NCBI RefSeq assembly: GCF_030816615.1
Contig: NZ_JAUSYD010000001.1
Span: 7,028,501-7,092,500 of the forward strand
Origin: Streptomyces sp. B1I3
GTDB lineage: Bacteria; Actinomycetota; Actinomycetes; Streptomycetales; Streptomycetaceae
Length of the DNA: 64,000 nucleotides
Direction: 5' to 3'
A model generated the notes under the pieces. It did not search any database. It was not told the DNA's origin and saw only the letters and a list, made by a program, of their open reading frames with translations. Positions 31,867 through 40,149 of the stretch are shown in pieces (position 1 is the first letter of the stretch; the number at the start of each line of letters is the position of its first letter). The position numbers and the translations under genes were made by a program.

Positions 31867-32895
31867 TCAGGCCCCGGCCGGTGGCAGTTCACCCGAGCCC
31901 CGCGGGATGAGCCGGGTCGGGAGCTCCACCCTGACCGGGGCGTGGTCGGCCCCGTCCAGGCGGCGGAAGAGGTGCTCCGCCGCCGTACGGCCGACTGCCG
32001 CGGCGTCCTGCGAGATGACGGTGATGCCGAGCAGGTCGGCCAGTTCGATGTCGTCGAAGCCGACCAGGGCGATCCTGCGGTCGCACTCCGCGAGGACGCG
32101 GACGGCGGTGACCGTCACGCGGTTGTTGCCGGCGAAGAGCGCGGTGACCGGCTCGGGTCCCCGCAGCATGGTCTCGGCGGCCTCCCGGACCCGTGCCGGG
32201 TCGGTGGAGCCGAGGGAGACCCAGGAGTCCTCGACCGTGATCCCGGCGTCGGTCAGGGCCGTGTGGTACCCGCGCAGTCGTTCCTTCGCCGTGTGGATGC
32301 GCGGCCGGTCGCCGATGAAGCCGATCCTGCGGTGGCCGTGCGCGACCAGGTGGGCGACGCCCTCGCGCGCGCCGCCGAAGCTGTCCGAGAGGACCATGTC
32401 GGCCTCGACCCGGCCTGCCGGACGGTCGACGAACACGGTGGCGATGCCCGCCTTTATCTCGGGCTCGAGGTACCGGTGGTCGTCGCCCGCCGGAATCACG
32501 ATGAGGCCGTCCACACGGCGTGCGCAGAGGGCGAGTACGAGTTCCTGCTCGCGCTCGGGGTCCTCGGCGCTCGATCCGTTGATCAGCAGGGCGCCGTGTG
32601 CGCGGGCCACCTCCTCCACGGCCCGGCTCAGCGGCCCGTAGAAGGGATCCGCGAGATCCTCCAGCACCAGACCGATCGAAGCGGTACGCCCCTTGCGCAG
32701 CACACGGGCGCTGTCGTTGCGCCGGAAACCCATCGCCTCGATCGCCTCCTGGACGCGGCGCTCGGTGTCGGGTGTGACCCCGGGTTCGCCGTTCACCACC
32801 CGGGAGACCGTCTTGAGGCCGACTCCGGCACGGGCCGCCACATCCTTCATGGTCGGCCTGTTGCCGTAACGGGACTCGGAATGACGGGCGGTCAT
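31867..32895 (-). CDS. LacI-family transcriptional regulator
   Basis: 342 aa from ATG 32895 (a GTG two codons earlier is possible). N-terminal LacI HTH around residues 15-65 with MKDVAARAGVGLKTVSRVVNG, and the hinge helix ending in SARVLRKGRTASIGLV. The periplasmic-binding-protein-like core has LVLEDLADPFYGPLSRAVEEVA, DGLIVIPAG and FDDIELADLLGITVISQD. It is divergent from a ROK-family sugar kinase gene with a perfect palindrome between them, so it most likely represses the kinase and itself and is released by a sugar or sugar phosphate. Confidence 0.93.
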   Translation of the reverse strand: MTARHSESRYGNRPTMKDVAARAGVGLKTVSRVVNGEPGVTPDTERRVQEAIEAMGFRRNDSARVLRKGRTASIGLVLEDLADPFYGPLSRAVEEVARAHGALLINGSSAEDPEREQELVLALCARRVDGLIVIPAGDDHRYLEPEIKAGIATVFVDRPAGRVEADMVLSDSFGGAREGVAHLVAHGHRRIGFIGDRPRIHTAKERLRGYHTALTDAGITVEDSWVSLGSTDPARVREAAETMLRGPEPVTALFAGNNRVTVTAVRVLAECDRRIALVGFDDIELADLLGITVISQDAAAVGRTAAEHLFRRLDGADHAPVRVELPTRLIPRGSGELPPAGA

Positions 32896-32984
32896 GGCCA
32901 CGGTGTGCTGTCCTGTCGTCGGATGCGGGCGGTTTCGGCGGCGCTGTCAGGGGTCGGAGGCTGTGGCGTCGAGCATAGGCCCTG

Positions 32985-32996
32985 GACAACGTTGTC
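32985..32996. promoter_or_regulatory. GACAACGTTGTC operator between the lacI-type and ROK genes
   Basis: A perfect 12-bp palindrome of the kind bound by LacI-family proteins (central CG, TGACAACGTTGTCA type), in the 178-bp divergent region, 89-90 nt from each start codon. Confidence 0.8.
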
Positions 32997-33073
32997 ATCT
33001 CCAGGGACACTGTGCGGACCATTTGACGGAAGCCGCAGGTCTGGCGCCTCACCCCTCCGGAGAGACAACACCG

Positions 33074-34039
33074 ATGCATACCGACCTCGTCGCCGCGCTC
33101 GACATCGGCGGCACCAAGATCGCCGGCGCGCTGGTGGACGGCGGCGGGGCCCTCCTCGTACGGGCGCGGCGGCCGACGCCCGCCCGCGAGGACGAGGAGG
33201 CGGTGATGGGGGCGGTGAGCGAGGTCCTGGCCGAACTCATGGCGTCCCCGCTGTGGCACAGGGCCGCCACGGTCGGCATCGGCAGCGCCGGGCCGGTGGA
33301 CGCCTCGGCGGGCACGGTCAGCCCGGTGAACGTCCCGGGGTGGCGGGACTTCCCGCTGGTGGAGCGGGTCCGCAGGGCAACGGGCGGCCTTCCCGTCGTG
33401 CTGGTCGGCGACGGTGTCGCGATGACGGCGGCGGAGCACTGGCTCGGCGCCGCCCGCGGGTACGACAACGCGCTCTGCATGGTGGTCTCCACCGGTGTCG
33501 GCGGTGGGCTCGTCCTCGGCGGCAGGCTCCATCCGGGTCCCACGGGCAACGCCGGCCACATCGGCCACATCTGCGTCGACCTGGAGGGTGATCTCTGCCC
33601 CTGCGGCGCACGCGGCTGCGTCGAACGCCTCGCCAGCGGCCCGAACATCGCCCGGCGGGCGCTGGAGAACGGCTGGCTCCCCGGCCGGGACGGGGATGTC
33701 ACCGCGGCGGCGGTGGCCGCCGCCGCCCGGGCCGGCGACCCGGTCGCCATCGCTTCGTACGAGCGGGCCGCCCAGGCGCTCGCGGCCGGTATCGCCGCCA
33801 CGGCCACGCTGGTCGAGATCGACATCGTGGTGATCGGCGGCGGAGTGGCCGGCGCGGGTGACGTGCTGTTCGCGCCCCTGCGACGGTCGTTGCGCGACTA
33901 CGCCACGCTGTCCTTCGTCCAGGGCCTCACGGTGGCGCCCGCCGTCATGGGTACCGACGCCGGCCTGGTGGGCGCCGCGGCCGCCGCGACGGCGGTCCCT
34001 TCCGGAGCCGGTGACGTGCGGGCCGTGGCCGCGCAGTAG
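33074..34039 (+). CDS. ROK-family sugar kinase (glucokinase-like)
   Basis: 321 aa from ATG 33074, with GGAGAGA at 33058-33064. The frame stays open much farther upstream but lacks a start signal. The ATP-binding phosphate-1 motif DIGGTKIAGALV is at residues 9-20. The ROK zinc/sugar signature is GHICVDLEGDLCPCGARGCVE. The catalytic Asp is probably in LVGDGVAMTAAEH. No HTH domain, so it is a kinase rather than a ROK repressor. Cytoplasmic, phosphorylating a hexose or amino sugar. Controlled by the divergent LacI-type regulator. No transporter is adjacent to indicate the sugar. Confidence 0.9.
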   Translation: MHTDLVAALDIGGTKIAGALVDGGGALLVRARRPTPAREDEEAVMGAVSEVLAELMASPLWHRAATVGIGSAGPVDASAGTVSPVNVPGWRDFPLVERVRRATGGLPVVLVGDGVAMTAAEHWLGAARGYDNALCMVVSTGVGGGLVLGGRLHPGPTGNAGHIGHICVDLEGDLCPCGARGCVERLASGPNIARRALENGWLPGRDGDVTAAAVAAAARAGDPVAIASYERAAQALAAGIAATATLVEIDIVVIGGGVAGAGDVLFAPLRRSLRDYATLSFVQGLTVAPAVMGTDAGLVGAAAAATAVPSGAGDVRAVAAQ

Positions 34040-34242
34040 CCGCGCCCCGGCCCGGCGGCCCCGGCCCGGCGGCCCTGGTCGGCCGGCTGCTGCGGCACGA
34101 CCACCAGGAACGCGTCCCGGTCCAGGTCCATCACGACCTGGGCGGCCACGCCCTCGCCGCGGCGGGCCGCCGCGAACTCCTCCGCGGGCCTGCTGCCCCG
34201 CGGCCCTCCCGCGGGGAACTGCTCAAGTACCGTGCGGCGCAC
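33898..34242 (-). CDS. Small hypothetical protein overlapping the 3' end of the ROK gene
   Basis: 114 aa from GTG 34242, which has GAGGAGG at 7-nt spacing on the minus strand. The first ~50 residues look like a real protein, beginning with RRTVLEQFPAGGPRGSRP and including VAAQVVMDLDRDAFLVVV, and resemble short Streptomyces proteins I know only as hypothetical. The remaining C-terminal part, from about residue 68, is Ala/Pro-rich and lies antisense to the ROK gene (142-nt overlap). The original stop may have been lost by mutation. The frame could be spurious beyond residue 65. Function unknown. Confidence 0.45.
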   Translation of the reverse strand: MRRTVLEQFPAGGPRGSRPAEEFAAARRGEGVAAQVVMDLDRDAFLVVVPQQPADQGRRAGAAGPGRGYCAATARTSPAPEGTAVAAAAAPTRPASVPMTAGATVRPWTKDSVA

Positions 34243-34452
34243 CGCACACCTCCTCGTCGCTCCTGTGACTGTCCGCTCCAACGACGTCACACCGGCGTCC
34301 GTCACGGCCGGACGGCCGCCGCCCGGACTCGCCGAGCCGGACGTCCCCTGCGGGCGCCGGGGACGGCCGGGTGCCCAAGGGCATCGCCCGGTGGGGTTTC
34401 CGCAGCGGGGTGTTGCGGGCAAGCCACAGGGGGCTACGGAAGAGGGGGACGC

Positions 34453-35493
34453 GTGATCGTCTGGATCAACGGTGCGTTCGGTGCGGGCAAGACCAGCGCC
34501 GCGTGCGAACTGATCGACCTGATCCCGAACAGCACCTTCTACGACCCCGAACTGATCGGCGGGGGACTGCGCCACCTGCTGCCCCAGAAGAAGCTCGCCG
34601 AGGTGACCGACTTCCAGGACCTGCCGATCTGGCGGCGTCTGGTCGTCGACACGGCCGCCGCCCTCCTCGCCGAGCTGCCGGGAGTCCTCGTGGTGCCCAT
34701 GACACTGCTGAGGCAGGACTACCGCGACGAGATCTTCGGCGGGCTCGCCTCCCGGCGCATTCCGGTGCGCCACGTGCTGCTCTCACCTGAGGAAACGATC
34801 CTGCGCAGGCGGATAGCCCACCGCGAGAAGTCCGCGGACGACCCCGAGCAGGCCGGGCGGACCCGGCAGTGGGCGTACGAGCACATCGAGCACTACCGGG
34901 CGGCGCTCGACTGGATCACCGCGGACGCCCACACGGTCGACACCAGCACGCTCACACCGCGCGCGACGGCCGAACGTATCGCCGAGGCCCTGCGCACCGG
35001 TGAGGCCCGGGAGTGCGGGATAGTCCAGACGCCCGAGCCGCGTGCGGAGACCGTCGCCTCCGGGGTTCTCCTCTTCGACGAGCAGGACCGCGTCCTGCTC
35101 GTCGACCCGACCTACAAACCCGGCTGGGAGTTCCCCGGCGGCGTGGTGGAACCGGGGGAGGCCCCGGCGCGGGCCGGGATGAGGGAGGTCGCCGAGGAGC
35201 TCGGCCTCCACCTCGGGACGGCACCGAAGCTCCTGGTGGTCGACTGGGAGGCCCCGAAGCCGCCCGGCTACGGAGGCCTGCGCTTCCTGTTCGACGGCGG
35301 CCTCCTGCGGGGCGAGGACGCCGGCCGGATGCTGCTCCCCGGGGCGGAGCTGCGCGGCTGGCGTTTCGTCACCGAGGCCGAGGCGGCCTCGCTGCTGCCG
35401 CCCACCCGTTACGAGCGGCTGCGCTGGGCCCTGAGGGCCCGCGAACGGTCCGCCGTACTGAATCTCGAGGCCGGAGTGCCGGTGGGCGGGTAG
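34453..35493 (+). CDS. Fusion of a TmrB-like P-loop kinase domain and a Nudix hydrolase domain
   Basis: 346 aa from GTG 34453. Residues 1-185 form a P-loop NTPase. The start MIVWINGAFGAGKTSAA closely matches the opening of TmrB, the Bacillus tunicamycin-resistance ATP-binding protein, with the Walker A motif at residues 7-14. LLVVPMTLLR and LLSPEETILRRRIAHRE follow as in TmrB/cytidylate-kinase-like folds. Residues 198-330 are a Nudix domain with a perfect Nudix box at 230-252 (GX5EX7REUXEEXGU: Gly230, Glu236, Arg244, Glu245, Glu248, Glu249). The two activities may act on one nucleotide-linked substrate, either resistance or housecleaning. Alone in its transcription unit. Confidence 0.88.
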   Translation: MIVWINGAFGAGKTSAACELIDLIPNSTFYDPELIGGGLRHLLPQKKLAEVTDFQDLPIWRRLVVDTAAALLAELPGVLVVPMTLLRQDYRDEIFGGLASRRIPVRHVLLSPEETILRRRIAHREKSADDPEQAGRTRQWAYEHIEHYRAALDWITADAHTVDTSTLTPRATAERIAEALRTGEARECGIVQTPEPRAETVASGVLLFDEQDRVLLVDPTYKPGWEFPGGVVEPGEAPARAGMREVAEELGLHLGTAPKLLVVDWEAPKPPGYGGLRFLFDGGLLRGEDAGRMLLPGAELRGWRFVTEAEAASLLPPTRYERLRWALRARERSAVLNLEAGVPVGG

Positions 35494-35527
35494 CGAAGGC
35501 TTCGCACCCTGCTCGCCTCGGCCGACG

Positions 35528-35550
35528 GGCGAGCGTCCGGCTCGCTCGCC
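35528..35550 (+). terminator. Terminator-like hairpin after the TmrB-Nudix gene
   Basis: GGCGAGCG (35528-35535) pairs with CGCTCGCC (35543-35550) across a 7-nt loop, 35 nt after the stop codon. Modest stem. Confidence 0.5.
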
Positions 35551-35677
35551 GACCGAAGGTGCCCTGGTGATTCAATCCCTCGAACTTCTTGAAGCGGGTC
35601 CGCAAGGCGCGCAGCTGTGGGGTCGCGTTGTGCCGGTCCAAGTCTTCTCGGGCGCGCCAGACCTCGGTGACGGTCCC

Positions 35678-35827
35678 GAACTCGACGCCTGCGTCCAGGA
35701 GCACCGGCGGAAGCGACTGCAGGAGCTGGACAGCCGCATGACCGACCTGCAACGTGCCCGCACCTCACTCAGCGACCTCCTCGGCACCTCGACGCGAGCT
35801 TCCCGGGCCGCGTCCTCGCCCGCCTGA
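35678..35827 (+). pseudogene. Possible remnant of a MerR-type regulator C-terminus
   Basis: The last ~50 codons of an open frame read as ELDACVQEHRRKRLQELDSRM followed by TDLQRARTSLSDLL, a heptad-rich helix of the kind that ends MerR-family regulators. No helix-turn-helix domain is found upstream in any frame. If genuine, this is a decayed fragment. The similarity is weak and judged by eye. Confidence 0.3.
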
Positions 35828-35873
35828 GTCAACCTCAGGACGCCCCCCTCGCCGGGAGGTCTAAGCTCGGCAG

Positions 35874-36227
35874 ATGACCTTGCAATGGGAACAGGTAGTC
35901 GTCCACTCGGTGGACCCGGCGGCTCTGGGACAGTGGTGGGCCGAGGCTCTCGGCTGGGTCGTGGTCCACTCCTCCGACGACGAGTTCGAGATCCGCCCGG
36001 AACCGGATCGCCTGCCGGGGCTGGACTTCGTCCGGATCGACGAGGGCAAGAAGGCCAAGAGCCGGCTGCACCTCGACTTCAGGCCTGACGACCAGGACGC
36101 CGAGGTGGCTCGTCTGGAGGCCCATGGCGCGCAGCGGGTCGACATCGGCCAGGGTGTTCAGTCGTGGGTCGTGTTGGCGGACCCCGAAGGCAACGAGTTC
36201 TGTGTCCTCGGCCGGCGGCGTCAGTGA
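35874..36227 (+). CDS. VOC-family (glyoxalase/bleomycin-resistance-like) protein
   Basis: 117 aa from ATG 35874, with GGGAGG and a TAAGCT box just upstream. A single-module vicinal oxygen chelate fold: VVVHSVDPAALGQWWAEALGWVV at the N-terminus, RLHLDFRPDDQDAEVARLEAHGA in the middle, and VVLADPEGNEFCVLG at the C-terminus, the usual pair of beta-alpha-beta-beta-beta units. His67 region (LHLDF) and Glu near the C-terminus are candidate metal ligands. Probably a small-molecule binding or isomerising enzyme. Substrate unknown. Confidence 0.85.
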   Translation: MTLQWEQVVVHSVDPAALGQWWAEALGWVVVHSSDDEFEIRPEPDRLPGLDFVRIDEGKKAKSRLHLDFRPDDQDAEVARLEAHGAQRVDIGQGVQSWVVLADPEGNEFCVLGRRRQ

Positions 36228-36748
36228 GGCCCGCGTCCGGGTGGGTCCGCTGGTGTACCGATCGACCGGCGGTTCGGCCCTCGCGCCGAACGCCGGCGGA
36301 TCGCCCCGGCAGAGCGTGGTTGCGCGAACGCGGAGCAACCGTCGATCCCCCTGAGCTCTCGCTCCCGCACGGGCGAGCCGTCCCTGCGGCCGGCCCGGCA
36401 GGGAACCGGCCGGAGTGCCGTGGTGTCAGCTGCCACGGCGCCGAGCCGTGGGAGCACGGCTCCATCAGCGGCTGAACCGGTTTCTCCGCGGTCGTGGGAG
36501 CGGGCCGGCCACGTCAGGGGCTCGCACGGACGCGCAGATACTCCGACACGGTAGCCGTGCGCAAGCCTCGCGCATCGATGACACGGATCGGTGCGGCAAA
36601 CTGCCGCCGCACCACCTGGACACCCGCACGGGCCGCAGCCTTCGAGCCCGTCGGAGCCGTGCGCCGGCCGTCCTCCGCCCGCTCGGTGAGCAGCGTCGGA
36701 CGGCGGCGACTTCCGCGTCCACTCCAGGGGGCAGCCCCCGGCCGGGCC
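36228..36748. other. 521-bp stretch without a recognised gene
   Basis: No convincing gene is seen. On the minus strand one frame ending at a TGA (36514-36516) finishes with QFAAPIRVIDARGLRTATVS and EYLRVRASP, which reads like protein. It has no clear start or family, so it could be a remnant. The plus-strand frame that runs through here into the FAD reductase gene is open only because of high G+C. Confidence 0.5.
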
Positions 36749-38113
36749 TCACACCTTCTTGGACTCCGCGTAGTTCCGCAGGAACAGTGCCTCGGCGACC
36801 GAGAGCCGCTCGAGCTCCTCGGGCGACACGCTTTCGTTCACCGCGTGGATCTGCGCCTCGGGCTCACTGAGCCCTATCAGGAGGATCTCCGCCTCGGGAT
36901 ACAGCTCGGAGAGGGCGTTGCAGAGCGGGATCGAGCCGCCCATGCCGGAGGCCTGCATCTCCTCACCCGGGTAGGCGACCCGCATGGCGTCCGCCATCGC
37001 CGTGTACGCGGGGCTGCTGAGGTCGGCGCGGAACGGCTGCCCCTGACCGACCTGTTCGACCGAGACCCTGGCACCCCACGGTGCGTGCGACTCGAGATGG
37101 GAGGTCAGCAGCTTCGTCGCCCGGCCGGCGTCCTGGCCCGGCGGCACCCGGAGGCTGATCTGCGCCCGGGCGCTCGCCTGCAGCGACGGCGTGGCGCCCA
37201 CCACCGGAGGGCAGTCGACACCGATGACGGTCACCGCGGGGCGCGCCCAGATCCGGTCGGCCACCGTGCCCGTGCCGATCAGCTCCACACCGTCCAGCAC
37301 CTTGGCGTCCTTGCGGAACTCGTCCTCGGGGTACTGCAGCCCGTCCCACGTGGCGTCCGTCGTGAGTCCGTCGACCGTCGTCGTACCGTCCGCGGCCCGC
37401 AGCGTCGACAGCAACTGGATCATCGCGGCCAGCGCGTCCGGGGCGGCACCGCCGAACTGCCCGGAGTGCAGATTTCCCTCGAGGGTGTCCAGTCGCACGC
37501 GCAGCATGGTCATGCCCCGCAGCGTCGAGGTGACGGTGGGCAGACCGACGCGGAAGTTGCCGGTGTCCCCGATCACGACGGTGTCGGCGGCGAGCAGTTC
37601 CGGGTGCGCCTGCGCGTACTGTTCGAGACCGCCGGTCCCCTGCTCCTCGGAACCCTCCACGATCACCTTGACCGAGACGGGGACGCCGCCGTCCGCCTTG
37701 AGGGCGCGCAGCGCGAGCAGGTGCATGATGAAGCCGCCCTTGCAGTCCGCGGCGCCCCGGCCGAACCAGCGGCCGTCGCGCTCGGTCAGCTCGAACGGCG
37801 GGGAGATCCAGGCCGACTCGTCCAGCGGCGGCTGCACGTCGTAGTGCGCGTACAGCAGGACCGTCGGCGCGCCGGCCGGTCCGGGCAGGAAGCCGTAGAC
37901 CGACCGGGTGCCGTCGGGCGTGTCGAGCAGGGCGACGTCCTGGAAGTCCTCGGCGCGCAGCGCGTCGGCGACCCAGTCGGCCGCTGCCTCGCACTCGCTC
38001 TTCGGGAACTGCGCGGGGTCCGCCACCGACCGGAAGGCCACCAGCTCGGTCAGCTCCGCCTTCGCGCGGGGCATCAGCGAGGCAACGGTCTCGGTCATCG
38101 GACGGGCGGTCAT
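36749..38113 (-). CDS. M20-family metallopeptidase (dipeptidase)
   Basis: 454 aa from ATG 38113, with GAGGAG 7 nt upstream. A GTG two codons earlier is less favoured. M20 hydrolase: the metal-binding His is in LLYAHYDVQP, the bridging Asp is in GRGAADCKGGF, and the catalytic Glu is in VEGSEEQGTGGL. The lid/dimerisation domain is about residues 205-360. The C-terminal metal His is in EPEAQIHAVNE. Length and LHSGQFGGAAPDAL match the dipeptidase (CNDP-like) branch. Cytoplasmic cleavage of dipeptides or N-acyl amino acids. Divergent from the FAD reductase gene (195-nt gap). Confidence 0.93.
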   Translation of the reverse strand: MTARPMTETVASLMPRAKAELTELVAFRSVADPAQFPKSECEAAADWVADALRAEDFQDVALLDTPDGTRSVYGFLPGPAGAPTVLLYAHYDVQPPLDESAWISPPFELTERDGRWFGRGAADCKGGFIMHLLALRALKADGGVPVSVKVIVEGSEEQGTGGLEQYAQAHPELLAADTVVIGDTGNFRVGLPTVTSTLRGMTMLRVRLDTLEGNLHSGQFGGAAPDALAAMIQLLSTLRAADGTTTVDGLTTDATWDGLQYPEDEFRKDAKVLDGVELIGTGTVADRIWARPAVTVIGVDCPPVVGATPSLQASARAQISLRVPPGQDAGRATKLLTSHLESHAPWGARVSVEQVGQGQPFRADLSSPAYTAMADAMRVAYPGEEMQASGMGGSIPLCNALSELYPEAEILLIGLSEPEAQIHAVNESVSPEELERLSVAEALFLRNYAESKKV

Positions 38114-38308
38114 GGGCACGCTCCTCGTGGGTGCGACGTCAGGTCTGTGGGGCGCTGTGTGCGCGTCCGGGGGCGAGGCCGTCGGTGCGGCGTTGCCTGT
38201 ACGACGAAATCATGGCTGATCCTCCCACAGCGATGCCGGGCCACCGCGCGCCGTAGGATGCCGGGAGCAGCTGGGGCCACTGGTCGGGATCGGGAGCAGA
38301 AGCACATC

Positions 38309-39541
38309 GTGAGCAGCGAGAACGCAGACGCCGGACGTGAGCCGGAAGAGTCGTCGGTACCGCAGGAGTTGTCGGTGTGGGACGTCGTGGTGGTCGGCGC
38401 CGGCCCGGCCGGCGCTTCCGCGGCGTACGCGGCGGCCGTTGCAGGCCGGCGGGTGCTGCTGCTGGAGAAGGCGGAGCTGCCGCGGTACAAGACGTGCGGC
38501 GGCGGAATCATCGGATTCTCCCGGGACTCCCTGCCCCCGGGGTTCGAACTCCCCCTGAAGGACCGGATCCACGCGGTCACGTTCTCGCTCAACGGGAAGC
38601 TGTCCCGTACCCGCAGGTCCAAGCGCATGCTCTTCGGGCTGATCAACCGGCCGGAGTTCGACGCCGGCCTGGTGGAGGAGGCGCAGAAGGCGGGTACCGA
38701 ACTGCGCACCGGTGTGACGGTGACGCGTGTCGAGCAGCACGGGCCGGCCGTTCCGGACCGGCGCACGGTCGCCGTGGTGCTGGCCGGCGGTGAGACGGTG
38801 CTCGCCCGGGCGGTCGTCGGCGCCGACGGCAGTGCAGGCCGCATAGGAGCCCACGTCGGGGTGAAGCTCGACCAGGTGGACCTCGGTCTCGAGGCCGAGA
38901 TCCCCGTGCCCGCGACGGTCGCGGAGGACTGGGCGGGGCGGGTTCTGATCGACTGGGGGCCGATGCCCGGGAGTTACGGCTGGGTCTTCCCCAAGGGCGA
39001 CACGCTGACCGTCGGGGTGATCGCGGCGCGTGGTGACGGTGCGGGGACCAAGCGCTATCTGGAGGACTTCATCGGCCGGCTGGGCCTCGCCGGTTTCGAG
39101 CCGACGATCTCCTCGGGCCATCTGACGCGGTGCCGCAGCGAGGACTCGCCGCTCTCCCGTGGCCGGGTGGTGGTCTGCGGTGACGCGGCCGGACTCCTCG
39201 AGCCGTGGACGAGGGAAGGCATCTCCTTCGCCTTGAGGTCCGGACGGCTCGCGGGCGAGTGGGCGGTACGCATCGCGGAGGCGCACGATGCCGTCGACGC
39301 CCGGCGCCAGGCACTCAACTACGCCTTCGCGATCAAGGCGGGGCTGGGCGTCGAGATGGGTGTCGGCCGGCGCATGCTCAAGCTGTTCGAGCGGCGCCCC
39401 GGAATCCTGCACGCGGTGCTGACCGGTTTCCGTCCCGCCTGGAAGGCGTTCGCCGGGGTCACCCGGGGGACCACCTCGCTGGCCGAGCTGGTCCGTACGC
39501 ACCCGCTGGCGCAGCGGGCCATGTCGGCGATGGACCGCTGA
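38309..39541 (+). CDS. FAD-dependent oxidoreductase of the geranylgeranyl reductase family
   Basis: 410 aa from GTG 38309. GGGAGCAG lies about 11 nt upstream. The open frame continues almost 2 kb farther upstream only by chance. FAD Rossmann motif VVVVGAGPAGASAAYAAAVA near residues 25-44, CGGGIIG loop, second GD-type motif ADGSAGRIG, and CGDAAGLLEPWTREGISFAL near residue 300, as in geranylgeranyl reductases (ChlP/GGR) and related flavoprotein monooxygenases. Likely reduces isoprenoid side chains, such as menaquinone, using reduced flavin. It sits beside a DDN-type F420-dependent protein, but no isoprenoid gene is close. Confidence 0.85.
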   Translation: MSSENADAGREPEESSVPQELSVWDVVVVGAGPAGASAAYAAAVAGRRVLLLEKAELPRYKTCGGGIIGFSRDSLPPGFELPLKDRIHAVTFSLNGKLSRTRRSKRMLFGLINRPEFDAGLVEEAQKAGTELRTGVTVTRVEQHGPAVPDRRTVAVVLAGGETVLARAVVGADGSAGRIGAHVGVKLDQVDLGLEAEIPVPATVAEDWAGRVLIDWGPMPGSYGWVFPKGDTLTVGVIAARGDGAGTKRYLEDFIGRLGLAGFEPTISSGHLTRCRSEDSPLSRGRVVVCGDAAGLLEPWTREGISFALRSGRLAGEWAVRIAEAHDAVDARRQALNYAFAIKAGLGVEMGVGRRMLKLFERRPGILHAVLTGFRPAWKAFAGVTRGTTSLAELVRTHPLAQRAMSAMDR

Positions 39542-39583
39542 GGGCGGGCTGCCCCGGGCCTGCCCCGCGCCTCGCCGGGCGTG

Positions 39584-40039
39584 TCAGCCGTCGACGGTGA
39601 TGCGGAAGACCGGGTGGTCGGGGCAGGCGGCGAGGAGCTCCGCGTCCGTGGACCGCGCGGTGACGCCCTGGAAGTACTGGTCGACCTCCCAGCCCCATCG
39701 CTGGAGGTAGGCGCGTACGACGCGCGCCTTCTGCTCGTCGTCCGCGATCTCCACGGCCGTGAAGCTGCGGATCTTCCGGCCCACCCGCAGCTCCCCGCCG
39801 CCAGCCACCCGCATGTTGCGCACCCACTGGGAGTGGCCGCGGGCGGAGACCAGGTACTGGGCGCCCTCGTAGGTGTGGGGGTTCACGGGGATGCGCTGCA
39901 TCTGTCCGCTCCTGCGGCCGCGGACCGACATCTCTGCGGTGCCGAGGAGGCTGATGCCGCGGCGTGCGAGCCGGCCGATGATGCTGTTCATCCGGACGGT
40001 GAAGGGGCCGCCCTGAAGGTAGTACGGCTGCTGAGACAT
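39584..40039 (-). CDS. Deazaflavin (F420)-dependent nitroreductase-like protein, DDN family
   Basis: 151 aa from ATG 40039 with GGGAG 8 nt upstream. Split beta-barrel of the F420H2-dependent reductase family (Rv3547/DDN): TAEMSVRGRRSGQMQRIPVN, YLVSARGHSQWVRNMRVAGG and ARVVRAYLQRWG are characteristic blocks. Such proteins use F420H2 to reduce quinones or nitro compounds, or to bind fatty acids. It is divergent from a TetR regulator, with two palindromic operators in the shared 149-bp gap, so it is almost surely the regulator's target. Confidence 0.88.
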   Translation of the reverse strand: MSQQPYYLQGGPFTVRMNSIIGRLARRGISLLGTAEMSVRGRRSGQMQRIPVNPHTYEGAQYLVSARGHSQWVRNMRVAGGGELRVGRKIRSFTAVEIADDEQKARVVRAYLQRWGWEVDQYFQGVTARSTDAELLAACPDHPVFRITVDG

Positions 40040-40080
40040 GGTGCTGACTCCCGTTTTGGCTGTAGTCCGGCGCTCTCATT

Positions 40081-40097
40081 CGAGAGCACTGCTCTCG
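40081..40097. promoter_or_regulatory. TetR operator 1, CGAGAGCA-C-TGCTCTCG
   Basis: A perfect 17-bp palindrome (8-bp arms around one base) near the DDN gene side of the divergent promoter. A flanking GCTCTC at 40072 extends the symmetry. Confidence 0.85.
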
Positions 40098-40132
40098 CTC
40101 GAGATCAGTGTGCACGCGGGCCCGCCCTGAAG

Positions 40133-40149
40133 CAAGAGCAGTGCTCTCG
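40133..40149. promoter_or_regulatory. TetR operator 2, CAAGAGCA-G-TGCTCTCG
   Basis: Same 17-bp palindrome with one changed base in the left arm, 52 bp from operator 1 (about five helical turns), next to the tetR start. Two co-phased copies suggest cooperative binding and joint control of both genes. Confidence 0.85.

Larger units (their letters stand above)
35494..35873. other. 380-bp stretch without an intact gene
   Basis: Holds the hairpin at 35528-35550, a frame at 35567-35827 whose last ~50 codons resemble a regulator tail, and a GGGAGG/TAAGCT start region for the VOC gene. No intact gene was recognised on either strand. Confidence 0.6.

Noticed and set aside
31006..33591. 861-codon plus-strand frame crossing DUF6986, the LacI gene and the ROK kinase
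   Set aside because: Overlaps three well-supported genes in other frames and has no domain.
36494..38308. 600-codon N-terminal extension of the FAD reductase frame
   Set aside because: Antisense to the M20 peptidase gene. The real start is GTG 38309, next to the FAD-binding motif.
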